A stretch of DNA of 64,000 nucleotides from Taibaiella chishuiensis (GTDB taxonomy: Bacteria; Bacteroidota; Bacteroidia; Chitinophagales; Chitinophagaceae). The DNA is taken from positions 744,001-808,000 of the forward strand of contig NZ_PYGD01000001.1 of assembly GCF_003014535.1 (NCBI RefSeq), given 5' to 3'. How positions within the stretch are numbered: the stretch's first letter is position 1; every line of letters starts with the position of its first letter. The notes below the pieces were generated by a model. That model searched no databases. It saw only the letters and a list, made by a program, of their open reading frames with translations, and was not told the DNA's origin. Positions 27,992 to 37,600 of this stretch are shown in pieces. The position numbers were made by a program, and so were the translations under genes.

Positions 27992-28409
27992 GCCTGTTTT
28001 TAAATGCTTTAGGAAGCGCGCAACCTGTTATGCAGGTTGCGCGTTTTTTTTATCAGAGCCCAGGGGAAGTGCTCGTTCTGATTACAAATAATTTTATTTA
28101 CAATTTTGTTTATTTTTTAATTAATAAAATTGTATTTTTAACACTGCTCCATTGACTTCTACGCGCCCAGGAGCACGATTTGCAGGGATAAAATGATAAA
28201 CTTTGTTATGTATGGCTCAAATAAACATTTATTAACAGAAATATTGCAAATTAGTGTTATTGCATTGATATTTATCGATTAATACATTCATATTGAATAA
28301 AATTAATATTTTTTCAACCAACCGCTACAGGTTTTTACCTGTCTTTTAAGGTGTTTTTTGATAAATTGCAAGTTCAGCATGTTTATTAACTAATCGTTTA
28401 ACTGAAAAT
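27992..28409 (+). other. 418-bp AT-rich spacer before L3
   Basis: The largest gap in the array. It begins with the S2 terminator (28017-28050); the remainder is very AT-rich (long A/T runs at 28080-28145 and 28200-28330) and has no plausible gene. A TTAACAGA motif at 28232-28239 resembles the TTAACAAA boxes before L1, L2 and L4. I see no exact TAnnTTTG box; a weak TAAATTGC lies at 28362-28369. Confidence 0.6.
28017..28050 (+). terminator. Terminator after S2
   Basis: A perfect 11-bp GC-rich stem (28017-28027 with 28033-28043), 5-base loop and eight T residues. It is the strongest terminator in the array and closes the L2-S2 unit. Confidence 0.95.
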
Positions 28410-31400
28410 ATGAGAGGGAAAATTACATTTCAGAAAGGCATTTCGAACTGGGGCAAGATCATGGCGATATTGATGGTCATGTTGCTACCCGGCCTGGTAA
28501 AAGGGCAGACTGCAGGCAGTTACACTTTTACACAAACATCCGGTACCTATACGCCCATTACCGGCGGTACCGTGATCAATACGACAATCCCCGACAGTTG
28601 GGAGTCCAGCGCGATAGCCTTGTCGCCGGGCTTTTATTTCTGTGGTACCATGTACAATACTATCTATGTTACCTCCAACGGGGCTATGAGCCTGGGTGGC
28701 ACTACAGGTCCCGGCTCAACCCAATACAACGGTATCCTCAATAACGGCAGCGGTTCCGGTATCAACCTCTGTCCTTTTAACGCCGACCTGGTAGGCTCTT
28801 CCGTTACCGGTGCAACCCCCGAGATCCGTTATCAGATCGTAGGTAACGAGCATGTCTTCCAATGGCAGGACATCTCCCGCTGGGCGGCAGGAGAGCGTTT
28901 CAGTTTCCAGGCCCGCCTCAATTTTATGACCGGCGAGGTGAAATATGTTTATTCCGTTACCTCTGTAGGTACAGCAACCAACTACCAGCCTGTAATCGGT
29001 ATCCGTACGGCTACTACCGCAGGTAACTGGCAGAACCGGAAAGTTACCGATGTAGGCGCTGAGTTGTGGGCCACTTCGTTGCTGGGCACGACCACTTCGG
29101 ATAACCTGCGGTTTACTACTGCCACCACCAATCCTAAACAACCGGCTACCGGTCTTACCTATTCCTACGTACCGCCAACAGCGCCTCCGGGCTGTAGCGG
29201 CGCTACGCTGCCTGCGGTTTCCGCAGCGGTGGCTGCACCTGCCAACATTTGTGTAACCGGCAGCGTAAACCTTAGCCTCGGCACTACCGTAATGCCTCCC
29301 GTGGTTGGTTTTACCTACCAATGGGAATGGAGCACCAGTGCTACCGGCCCCTGGACGGTGCTGGCAACCACACCTTCCAATACCTATACCGCGACTGGTG
29401 TAAACAGCAGCCGTTATTTCAAATGCAGTGTGATCTGTAATGGTAATACGGCAAGCCCGGTATGGTCTTCTACCGTTTCTAACCAGGTAGTGGTGAGCAA
29501 TCCCGGATCGCCTACCGCCATCAACGGAACCCGTTGCGGTCCCGGTACCGTATCGCTTGGTGTAACACCACCCGCGGGTACCACTGTTAACTGGTATGCT
29601 GCAGCTACCGGCGGAGCACCCGTAGGCACCGGCAATACCTATACTACGCCGTTCCTTACTGCCAATACTACTTTTTATGCTACTGCAGGTAGCGGCGCCA
29701 CATCGTCCTACACCGGTAAGCCAACCCCGGTATCTACTTCGGGCAATAGCGGCTTCAGCGACGTAGGCCTTATGTTCGATGCAATATCTTCGTTTACCCT
29801 TACCAGTGTAGACGTTTACCCGATGAGTCCGACCAACACTTCCGGTACGATCACGATCGACCTGAAAAATGCTACCGGTACCACTTTGCAAACAACCACC
29901 GCTAACGTAACCATATCGGCAGCCGGCGCACTCAATACTGTACCGCTTAACTTCACCATACCTGCGGGTACAGGCTATCGCCTGGTAGTAAGCGCTGTAA
30001 CCAATATCAGCAACCTCCTCCGCGAGAGCGTTGCTGCCAATATCAACTTCCCGTATACGTTGCCGGGTGTATGCTCGATCACATCGGCTTATACCGGCGG
30101 AGCTTCAGCCTCCTTTTATTATTACTTCTACAACTGGCTGGTAAGCGCCGGTTGCGAAGGTCCGCGCGTACCGGTACAGGCCACACTGACCACGCCGCCT
30201 ACCTTTACCAAGAGCGCACCTGCCGTATTGTGCAGCAATGCTATCGGTACCATAGCGGTAACTTCGCCGGTGGGCAACTATGCCAACTATGCCTGGAGCC
30301 CGGTAGCCGACCTGTATACCAATGCCACCGCGACCACCGCTTACACCGGCGGTAACGCGTCTACCCTTTACTTCAAGTCGCCGGTAGCCGGCATGCATAC
30401 CTATGCCGTATATGCGACCAATACTACCGGTGCACAATGTGCCTATGCCGATACGGTGCGCATCTGGGTACAACCCGATTCTATCGTAATCAAGGCAGCA
30501 CCCGATACCATCTGTAACAGCGGCACAAGCACGCTCCGCCTGGTTCCGGGCGCCGACTATTTTGCCGGAAGTATCCAGTGGCAGGAGTCGGCCAACGGTA
30601 GTGCCTATAACGACATTCCCGGAGCTACCGGTGTAAGTTATACCACGCCGGTGCTTACCGATAACCATTATTACCGCGTACAGATCAAGGCCGGTACCGG
30701 CGTAACCTGCGAGATGCCGGTTAAGTATATCGTTGTGGCGCATCCAGCACTGCATTCCTGGGCCGATAGCTTTAACTGCGGACCAGGTACCGTAACGCTT
30801 AAAGCAGAAGTAGGCGGCAATGCCAATGTACGCTGGTATGCTAACCCGGGCGATGCGCTGCCCATAGGAGCAGGCAGCCCCTGGGCAACGCCTTATCTCG
30901 GTACTACCGATACCTTCTATGTAACGGCCAGTACCGGTACACCGCAGCCGGCTCCGACCTTTATCGGCACGGGTACATCGACCACCACCGGCGCGGCCAG
31001 TCCTTATTACCGTGGTAACTGGGCCAATAAGGTGCAATACCTGATTACTTCGAACGAGATGACTGCGGCCGGTTTCACGCCGGGCCTCATCAGCTCCCTG
31101 GGCTTTGACGTTACTACTGCAGGTACCGCCTTGCAGAACATGAATATCAAAATGAAGAATACAACGGTTACGACACTGACCACAACTTTCGAGAATAATA
31201 TGGAAGATGTGTATTCGATAGCCAGTTATACCCCGGTTGCCAATACGGTTAATACCCACGTATTCCAGACACCGTTCTATTGGGACGGATCCAATATCGT
31301 AGTGGAAGTATGTTATAACAACGGCGCTACGGGTACCACCTCTGCTGTGAAATATAACAGCGGTAACACGCACTACCATTATAACAACGCCGCCAACCAT

Positions 31401-32450
31401 TGTACGGTACAGGCGGGTACCAGCAACTTTACTTCGACCACCCGTCCGAATATGCGGATCGGCATGATCGGCGCCTGCGAAAGCGCACGCCAGCCGGTGA
31501 TTGCCCATATCTATCCGAAGCCTGCGGTTAACCTGGGCCAGGACATCAACAGGTGTGTGGACGCCGGTGCCGTAGTGGTACTGGATGCAGGCGTGCAGCC
31601 CAATACACCCCATTATCTCTGGGACGATAACAGCACCAGCCAGGTGCGTGCCGTAACGCAAAGCGGTACCTACCGCGTAACGGTTACCAATAGCTATACC
31701 TGTCAAAACTCGGACACGATACAGGTGACCCTGCGCAATAACCCGGTAGTAAACCTGGGTAACGATACCACGGTATGTAACGGCGTAGTGCTGAACCTGA
31801 ATGCAGGTAACGACGGTGTTTCTTACTTCTGGAATACAGGGCAAACCACCAACACGATCAATATCAATAACGCCGGTGTATACATCGCTTTTGTAACCAA
31901 TGGCGACGGCTGTATGAAATCGGATACGATCAGGGTTACGATGGACGGCCTGCTGCCTACCATCCAGGGTATCAGCGTAACCAACAACGGTGCTTATACC
32001 TTCCACTATACAGCGGTTAACCCGCAGAACGTGATCGGCTACGACTGGGACTTCGGCGATGGCAGCCCTCATAGTTACCTGTCTGCGCCTACGCATACTT
32101 ATGCTGCCGCCGGCAACTATATCGTAGTGCTGAAGCTGAGCAGTACCTGTGGTTTCTATGCCGACTCTTCTTCGGCTAATATTGTAGGCATCCACCAGGT
32201 TACGGTAGATAACAATGAGCTGATGGTGTACCCGAACCCAACAAGCGGTACGGCTACCCTGCAAAGCAAAAACCTGAAGATGGAAGAGGTGACCGTGTAC
32301 AATGTGTTGGGCCAGGTGGTACAACGCAGCAAAACCGATAGCCCGAATAAACACACGCTTAAGCTCGAAGTGCTTGCCCCGGGTATGTACACCATCCAGG
32401 TGCTTACCGACAAAGGCAATGTGGCGCGTAAGCTAGAAATTGTCAAATAA
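28410..32450 (+). CDS. L3: giant T9SS-secreted protein with type B head
   Basis: 1346 aa. Signal peptide to about residue 33 (MVMLLPGLVKG-Q). The head is a different subtype, B: YTPITGGTVINTTIPDSWES, then YVTSNGAMSLGGTTGPGSTQ and GSGINLCPFNADLVGSS. It is shared only with S3. Slot 1 holds a type Y module (SSFTLTSVDVYPMSPTNTSG ... YYYFYNWLVSAGCEG) like L1. Slot 2 is a type K module (NKVQYLITSNEMTAAGFTPG; FQTPFYWDGSNIVVEVCYNN) that is far closer to L1 than to L2. The C-terminal 310 residues follow the L family plan with PKD YDWDFGDGSPHSY and tail VYPNPTSGTATL. Thus different segments have different closest relatives. T9SS export is predicted. Confidence 0.9.
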   Translation: MRGKITFQKGISNWGKIMAILMVMLLPGLVKGQTAGSYTFTQTSGTYTPITGGTVINTTIPDSWESSAIALSPGFYFCGTMYNTIYVTSNGAMSLGGTTGPGSTQYNGILNNGSGSGINLCPFNADLVGSSVTGATPEIRYQIVGNEHVFQWQDISRWAAGERFSFQARLNFMTGEVKYVYSVTSVGTATNYQPVIGIRTATTAGNWQNRKVTDVGAELWATSLLGTTTSDNLRFTTATTNPKQPATGLTYSYVPPTAPPGCSGATLPAVSAAVAAPANICVTGSVNLSLGTTVMPPVVGFTYQWEWSTSATGPWTVLATTPSNTYTATGVNSSRYFKCSVICNGNTASPVWSSTVSNQVVVSNPGSPTAINGTRCGPGTVSLGVTPPAGTTVNWYAAATGGAPVGTGNTYTTPFLTANTTFYATAGSGATSSYTGKPTPVSTSGNSGFSDVGLMFDAISSFTLTSVDVYPMSPTNTSGTITIDLKNATGTTLQTTTANVTISAAGALNTVPLNFTIPAGTGYRLVVSAVTNISNLLRESVAANINFPYTLPGVCSITSAYTGGASASFYYYFYNWLVSAGCEGPRVPVQATLTTPPTFTKSAPAVLCSNAIGTIAVTSPVGNYANYAWSPVADLYTNATATTAYTGGNASTLYFKSPVAGMHTYAVYATNTTGAQCAYADTVRIWVQPDSIVIKAAPDTICNSGTSTLRLVPGADYFAGSIQWQESANGSAYNDIPGATGVSYTTPVLTDNHYYRVQIKAGTGVTCEMPVKYIVVAHPALHSWADSFNCGPGTVTLKAEVGGNANVRWYANPGDALPIGAGSPWATPYLGTTDTFYVTASTGTPQPAPTFIGTGTSTTTGAASPYYRGNWANKVQYLITSNEMTAAGFTPGLISSLGFDVTTAGTALQNMNIKMKNTTVTTLTTTFENNMEDVYSIASYTPVANTVNTHVFQTPFYWDGSNIVVEVCYNNGATGTTSAVKYNSGNTHYHYNNAANHCTVQAGTSNFTSTTRPNMRIGMIGACESARQPVIAHIYPKPAVNLGQDINRCVDAGAVVVLDAGVQPNTPHYLWDDNSTSQVRAVTQSGTYRVTVTNSYTCQNSDTIQVTLRNNPVVNLGNDTTVCNGVVLNLNAGNDGVSYFWNTGQTTNTININNAGVYIAFVTNGDGCMKSDTIRVTMDGLLPTIQGISVTNNGAYTFHYTAVNPQNVIGYDWDFGDGSPHSYLSAPTHTYAAAGNYIVVLKLSSTCGFYADSSSANIVGIHQVTVDNNELMVYPNPTSGTATLQSKNLKMEEVTVYNVLGQVVQRSKTDSPNKHTLKLEVLAPGMYTIQVLTDKGNVARKLEIVK

Positions 32451-32464
32451 TTTTATTTTCTTGC

Positions 32465-32498
32465 AACACCGCTCCCCTCAACCGATGGGAGCGGTGTT
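32465..32498 (+). terminator. Hairpin between L3 and S3
   Basis: A perfect 12-bp stem (32465-32476 with 32487-32498), 10-base loop; the downstream tract is only weakly T-rich (TTTACCCTTAT), so it may be leaky. Confidence 0.75.
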
Positions 32499-32567
32499 TA
32501 CCCTTATCCTTTCAGGCAAAACAAACACTATTAAAACTATAACCATTTTAAATTTACTAAACCGATT

Positions 32568-34403
32568 ATGCATTTTAATTCCTTTACAAAAAACATAAAA
32601 GGCATACTGGCGGTGGCCTTTGCTGCGGGTATGGCCATGTTGCCCGGCCGTGCGGCAGCCCAGCCGGTAAGCTCGTACCTGTTTTCTTCTACCAGCGGTA
32701 CTTATACCGCGATTACCGGCGGAACAGTAGTAAACGCCGGTATCCCGGATAGCTGGCAGTCTACGGCCATTACCCTTACGCCTGGCTTTAGCTTTTGCGG
32801 TACGTTATACACTACTGCCTATATGACTTCCAACGGTGTTATGAGCCTTGGTGGTACGGCCGGTCCGGGTACGGGCCAGTACAACGGTATTGCTAACAAT
32901 GGTTCCGGTTCCGGGATCAATCTTTGTCCTTTCAATGCCGACCTGGTAGCCTCTTCTGCTACAGGCGCAGCGCCCGAAATGCGTTACCAGCTGGTGGGCG
33001 ATGAGCACGTATTCCAATGGAAAGATATTTCGCGCTGGGCCACAACCTCTACCGAGCGTTTCAGTTTCCAGGTAAGGCTGAACAGTGTTACCGGCATCAT
33101 CCGTTTTGTATACACCGTTACTTCGGTAGGTACTTCTACCGATTACCAGCCTGTAGTCGGTATCCGTACTGCAGCCACAGCGGGCGACTGGCAGAGCCGT
33201 AAGGTGACTACTGTTGAATCATGGGCTACTTCGCTGAATGCAGCCACATCTTCCGATGTGATGCGTTTTACCAGCTCTACACCTAATCCCAAGCAACCAG
33301 GCAATGGCCTTATCTACCAATACAAGCCCCTGCCGCCTAACGATATGGGCGTAGACAGCATCCTGTTCCCCGCTGCCTTCTGTTCTAATTCCACGCAGGT
33401 AATCACTGCCAGGGTGCGCAACTACGGCCTCAACACCGTTAATCCTGTTGCCGTACATTGGTCTATAGACGGTGTGATGCAAACACCCGTTTCCTACAAC
33501 AATATCGTGTTGAATGCGATGTCTGCTCCCGGCAACATGGCCCTGGTGCCGCTGGGTAATGTGTTCTTCGCCGATAATACCGGCAAAACAATTAAAGCCT
33601 GGACCTACCAGCCCAATAACGTGCCCGACGAGGACAACAGCAATGATACCATAAAAGCAGTAGCTACGCCTTCGCTGCAGGGTGTAGACTTCGCTATAAC
33701 ACCGGGCGATACCATTATCTGCTCCGGTCAGTCTGTAACCTACGATGCCGGCATACATCCGCTTAACCCGTTCTATGTATGGAGCACGGGAGCGCTTAGC
33801 CAAACCATTACCGTAGACCAGAGTGGCTCCTACTGGGTAAAGGTGCAGAACACATTGGGTTGTTTTGATATCGATACCGTAAACGTAACCTTCCATCCGG
33901 ATCCGTTGGTCAACTCTATCGCTATTATCGACAATGGCGCCAATTCCTTTACGTTTAACCTGATTGGTGCACAATACGCCAATACTTACGCCTGGGACTT
34001 CGGCGACGGTACCACCACAACCGGCCCCGGACCGAAGAGCCATACTTATGCTACTGCAGGCGAGTATACCGTAACCGTAACGCTGACCAACGATTGCGGC
34101 CAGGTAACTACCACCCGGCTTGTGGCTACCGGAAGCACCGGTGTGGACGATATTACGGCACTGCAGAAGGAGATGAAGGTCTATCCTAATCCTGCAAGGG
34201 GTATGGTAACCGTAACCAACAACAGCGCGATCAAAATGAAAGCCGTAACGGTGTTCAATATCATGGGACAAAAAGTGTTCAGCACACAGCCGAACGCTGA
34301 AAAATATATGCTGGATGTATCGGGCTTTGCCGCTGGCATTTACAATATCGTGATCGATACCGATAAAGGTATGGTCACTAAAAAGCTGGATGTGAAGCAA
34401 TAA
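32568..34403 (+). CDS. S3: short T9SS surface protein with type B head
   Basis: 611 aa. Signal peptide ends near GRAAA-Q (about residue 31). The head (about 33-265) is type B, matching L3 in order and motifs (YTAITGGTVVNAGIPDSWQS, YMTSNGVMSLGGTAGPGTGQ, GSGINLCPFNADLVASS). The second half is the S plan: CARDB-like domain (ARVRNYGLNTVNPVAVHWSI), Ig-like domain (GDTIICSGQSVTYDAG), PKD (YAWDFGDGTTTTGPGPK) and sorting tail (VYPNPARGMVTV ... MVTKKLDVKQ). The identical head subtype in the adjacent L3 and S3 genes suggests that the head matters for a shared ligand or for L-S assembly (inference). Confidence 0.88.
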   Translation: MHFNSFTKNIKGILAVAFAAGMAMLPGRAAAQPVSSYLFSSTSGTYTAITGGTVVNAGIPDSWQSTAITLTPGFSFCGTLYTTAYMTSNGVMSLGGTAGPGTGQYNGIANNGSGSGINLCPFNADLVASSATGAAPEMRYQLVGDEHVFQWKDISRWATTSTERFSFQVRLNSVTGIIRFVYTVTSVGTSTDYQPVVGIRTAATAGDWQSRKVTTVESWATSLNAATSSDVMRFTSSTPNPKQPGNGLIYQYKPLPPNDMGVDSILFPAAFCSNSTQVITARVRNYGLNTVNPVAVHWSIDGVMQTPVSYNNIVLNAMSAPGNMALVPLGNVFFADNTGKTIKAWTYQPNNVPDEDNSNDTIKAVATPSLQGVDFAITPGDTIICSGQSVTYDAGIHPLNPFYVWSTGALSQTITVDQSGSYWVKVQNTLGCFDIDTVNVTFHPDPLVNSIAIIDNGANSFTFNLIGAQYANTYAWDFGDGTTTTGPGPKSHTYATAGEYTVTVTLTNDCGQVTTTRLVATGSTGVDDITALQKEMKVYPNPARGMVTVTNNSAIKMKAVTVFNIMGQKVFSTQPNAEKYMLDVSGFAAGIYNIVIDTDKGMVTKKLDVKQ

Positions 34404-34425
34404 ACATTCCGGATTACCCAAGTAT

Positions 34426-34459
34426 AAGGGATAAAGCGACAGTGCTTTATCCCTTTTTT
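34426..34459 (+). terminator. Terminator after S3
   Basis: A perfect 12-bp stem (34426-34437 with 34444-34455), 6-base loop, followed by a T run. Confidence 0.9.
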
Positions 34460-34588
34460 AACCCGCAATTACCGTTAAAAAACATTAACAAATATTTGTT
34501 TCTAGTAATAGTCCTTTATTACCTACACAAACATGTGATTTAAAGTGAATTAAGAAGGTCTTTGGCTTTATTGTCATATGAGTGTCAG

Positions 34589-34618
34589 TTGAGTTAACAA
34601 AAGGAATATATAAATTCG
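34589..34618 (+). promoter_or_regulatory. Candidate L4 promoter
   Basis: TTG at 34589-34591, a 19-base spacer and TAAATTCG at 34611-34618 (one base off TAnnTTTG), 39 bases before the L4 ATG. A TTAACAAA box lies between the two elements (34594-34601) and another at 34485-34492. Confidence 0.5.
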
Positions 34619-34657
34619 TTATGCCTAAGATAACCAGATAGGTAAAACATCCATCCA

Positions 34658-37600
34658 ATGAAAAAACACTACATGTTTACGCGGCGGCTTAAAGGCGTCG
34701 CAACAGCCCTTGTTTTAAGTCTGCTTTTCCTCTGTGAGGGTAAGTTAGCTTATGCCCAGATCCCTGCTTCCAGTTACTCCTATGCACCGGCATCGGGTAC
34801 CTTTACGGAAATAACCGGGGGAACGAATGTAACCGATATTGAAAGCGATGAGGATTATTCCGGGGCTTTACCTATCGGCTTTACGTTTAACTATTGCGGC
34901 GTGGATTACACGGATGTCGTTGCCAGCTCCAACGGCTGGTTGAGCTTTGGCTCCCCGACTACCTCCGCTTCTTACAACGATATCGGCACACTGCCTGATA
35001 TCAAGCCCGTACTGCTTCCGCTCTGGGCCGATCTTGCCGGCGATATGGGCGAGGCCCGCTACGAGGTTTCGGGTACCGCGCCCAACCGGGTATTTACCTT
35101 CCAGTTTAAGAACTGGTTGTGGAACTACAATGCATCCGGCGCGGTAATCTCCTTCCAGGTAAAGTTGTACGAAACCACCAATGTGATCGAGTACATTTAC
35201 CGGCCGGAGTCCTCGTCGATATATGGTTTCTCCACCGCTGTGATCGGTATTGTCGACGACGCGGGTACGCCAAACTACCTGTCGCTTAATAACTCCTCGG
35301 CTACGGCTACCGCTTCGTCTACAACGTATACGAACAGTATTGCCACCAAGCCTGCCAACGGCCAGATCTACCGCTTTACGCCACCGCCAAACTGTGCAGG
35401 TGCCACCTTCCCGGCGCCGGCAGCTGCGAGCGTATTCCCCGCTTCGGTATGTGTTACGGGCAACGTAACCCTGAGCATCACCACGGCTATGCCTATTGTT
35501 ACCAATCTTAAATACCAATGGCAGTCGTCGCCTACCGGTGCTGCGCCCTGGACCAGTCTTAGCGCCCCGGTTAACCAATCTACCTATTCTGCTGCAGTAT
35601 CGACCCCGATGTATTTCCGTTGCCGGGCGATCTGTAACGGCGATACCGTAGCCCCGGCATGGACTTCTACAGCTACACCGCAGGTTACAGTCGATAACCC
35701 GGGCAGCGCTACGGCTTCCAACGTCAGCCGTTGTGGTCCGGGTACCCTGGTGCTTACCGCCAACGGTACCGCAAGCGGCCCCGTGCTGAAATGGTATACC
35801 GAGCCTACGGGTGGTGCACCTATCGGTACCGGAAGTCCTTTTACCACGCCTTATGTACCCTCGACCGATACATTCTATGTAACGGCCGGTACAACGGTAG
35901 TACCGGGTAGCCAAACGCTCGGCGCCGGCGCCCTGACAACGCTTTACAACGAGGTAACGCCGTTCTACGGCTCTTATGGCGGTTATAAACACCAGTTCCT
36001 GATCAGGGCAAGCGAACTTATCGCATTGGGTATCGCCCCGGGTTCCACGCTCACCTCGATTGCCTTCGATGTGACCACCACTACCGGCAATACTTTCGAC
36101 AGCTTTGCGGTAAGCCTGAAAAATACAACCACAAATGCCTACGACGATTACCCTACCGCCCTGGAGACCGGTGCAGTACAGGTAAAAACACCGGCAAACC
36201 ATACCACATCTGCGGGTATCAATACCTTTGCCTTTACAACGCCGTTCGTTTGGGATGGTAATAACCTGATCGTTCAGACCTGCTGGAGCAACGCTACAAC
36301 CTCCAATCCTACCAGCGAGATCAAGTTTGATAACCTGACCTTTAATGCCACGCAATACGGTATGCAGGACAATGCAGCTGCTGCAACAGTTTGCGATAAC
36401 CCAAGTGTTATCGGTTATTCCTCGCTGAAGCGCAGGCCTAAAATTGTATTTGGTTACGAGGCATCCTGCCAGGGGCCGCGTATCCCGGTTATCGCAACCA
36501 TTACGCCATCGCCTGCCCTGGTAACCACAGCGCCGGATGTTGTTTGTAACAATGCGGTAGGTAATATTACTGTAACTCCTTCGGGCACACCGTATACCAC
36601 CTACAGCTGGACGCCTGCGGCCGACCTGTATACCAATGCAACCGGCACCACAGCTTATGTTGCCGGCAGCAGCGCTACACAACTGTATTTTAAAGCAACC
36701 GGTGCGGGCGAACATGTACACTACCTGTTTGCCAGCAACACCACTACCGGCTGTAATTTTGCAGATACGGTAAGGATCTGGAATCAACCGGGTAATGTAA
36801 CGATCCATGCGATACCGGATACGATCTGTAACGGTGGTACCTCGCAAATGTCGCTGGTACCTGCAACGAATTATTATCCCGGCAGCATCCAGTGGGATGA
36901 GTCGGCAGACGGCGTGACCTTTACACCGATTCCGGGCGCTACCGGTACCGGTTATACCACACCGGTAATCACGACCAACCATTTTTACCGTGCCAGGATC
37001 AAAGCCGGTACTACCGATTGCCAGGTGCCTGAACAACTGATCGTTGTTTCGCATCCTGCATTGGTTTCCACTAAAGACAGCTTTAACTGTGGCGTGGGTA
37101 CCGTGGTGCTCGAAGCCGAAACCGGTGGTTTCAGCGTTGCCCGCTGGTATACGTCGCCTACGGCTATTTTCCCGATAGGCAGCGGCAGTCCGTTCACTAC
37201 GCCTTACCTGGGTGCAACCACGACCTATTATGTAGCAGCCTCCAGCGGTACGCCGCAGCCTGGCCCGACCATGATCGGCAGCGGTACCAACTACAGCGAT
37301 TATACCGATGTTCCGTATAACCTGGTTTATTCCGGAAGTAAAGTGCAGTACCTGCTTACAGGTTCTTCACTGCAGGCCGCAGGTTTTAGCGCGGGTTATA
37401 TTACTGCTCTTGGCTTTGATGTAATAACGGCCGGCGACGAAGTAGAAAACATGTCTATCAGCATGAAGCCTACTTCGCTTACCACCCTTACCGCACCTAA
37501 CCTGGAAACAGGACTGCAAACCGTATTTACTGCAGCTACTTACCAGCCGGTAAGCAATACCGTTAACGTACATACCTTCCAGACACCTTTCTATTGGGAC

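Noticed and set aside
30105-32354. Very long open frame on the minus strand opposite L3 (749 codons); similar ones opposite L1, S1 and L4
   Set aside because: The sense strand encodes clear signal peptide, Ig, PKD and T9SS domains. The antisense products have no recognisable domains and an odd Arg/Gly/Tyr-rich composition; they arise because the sense genes avoid codons that would make stops in that antisense frame.
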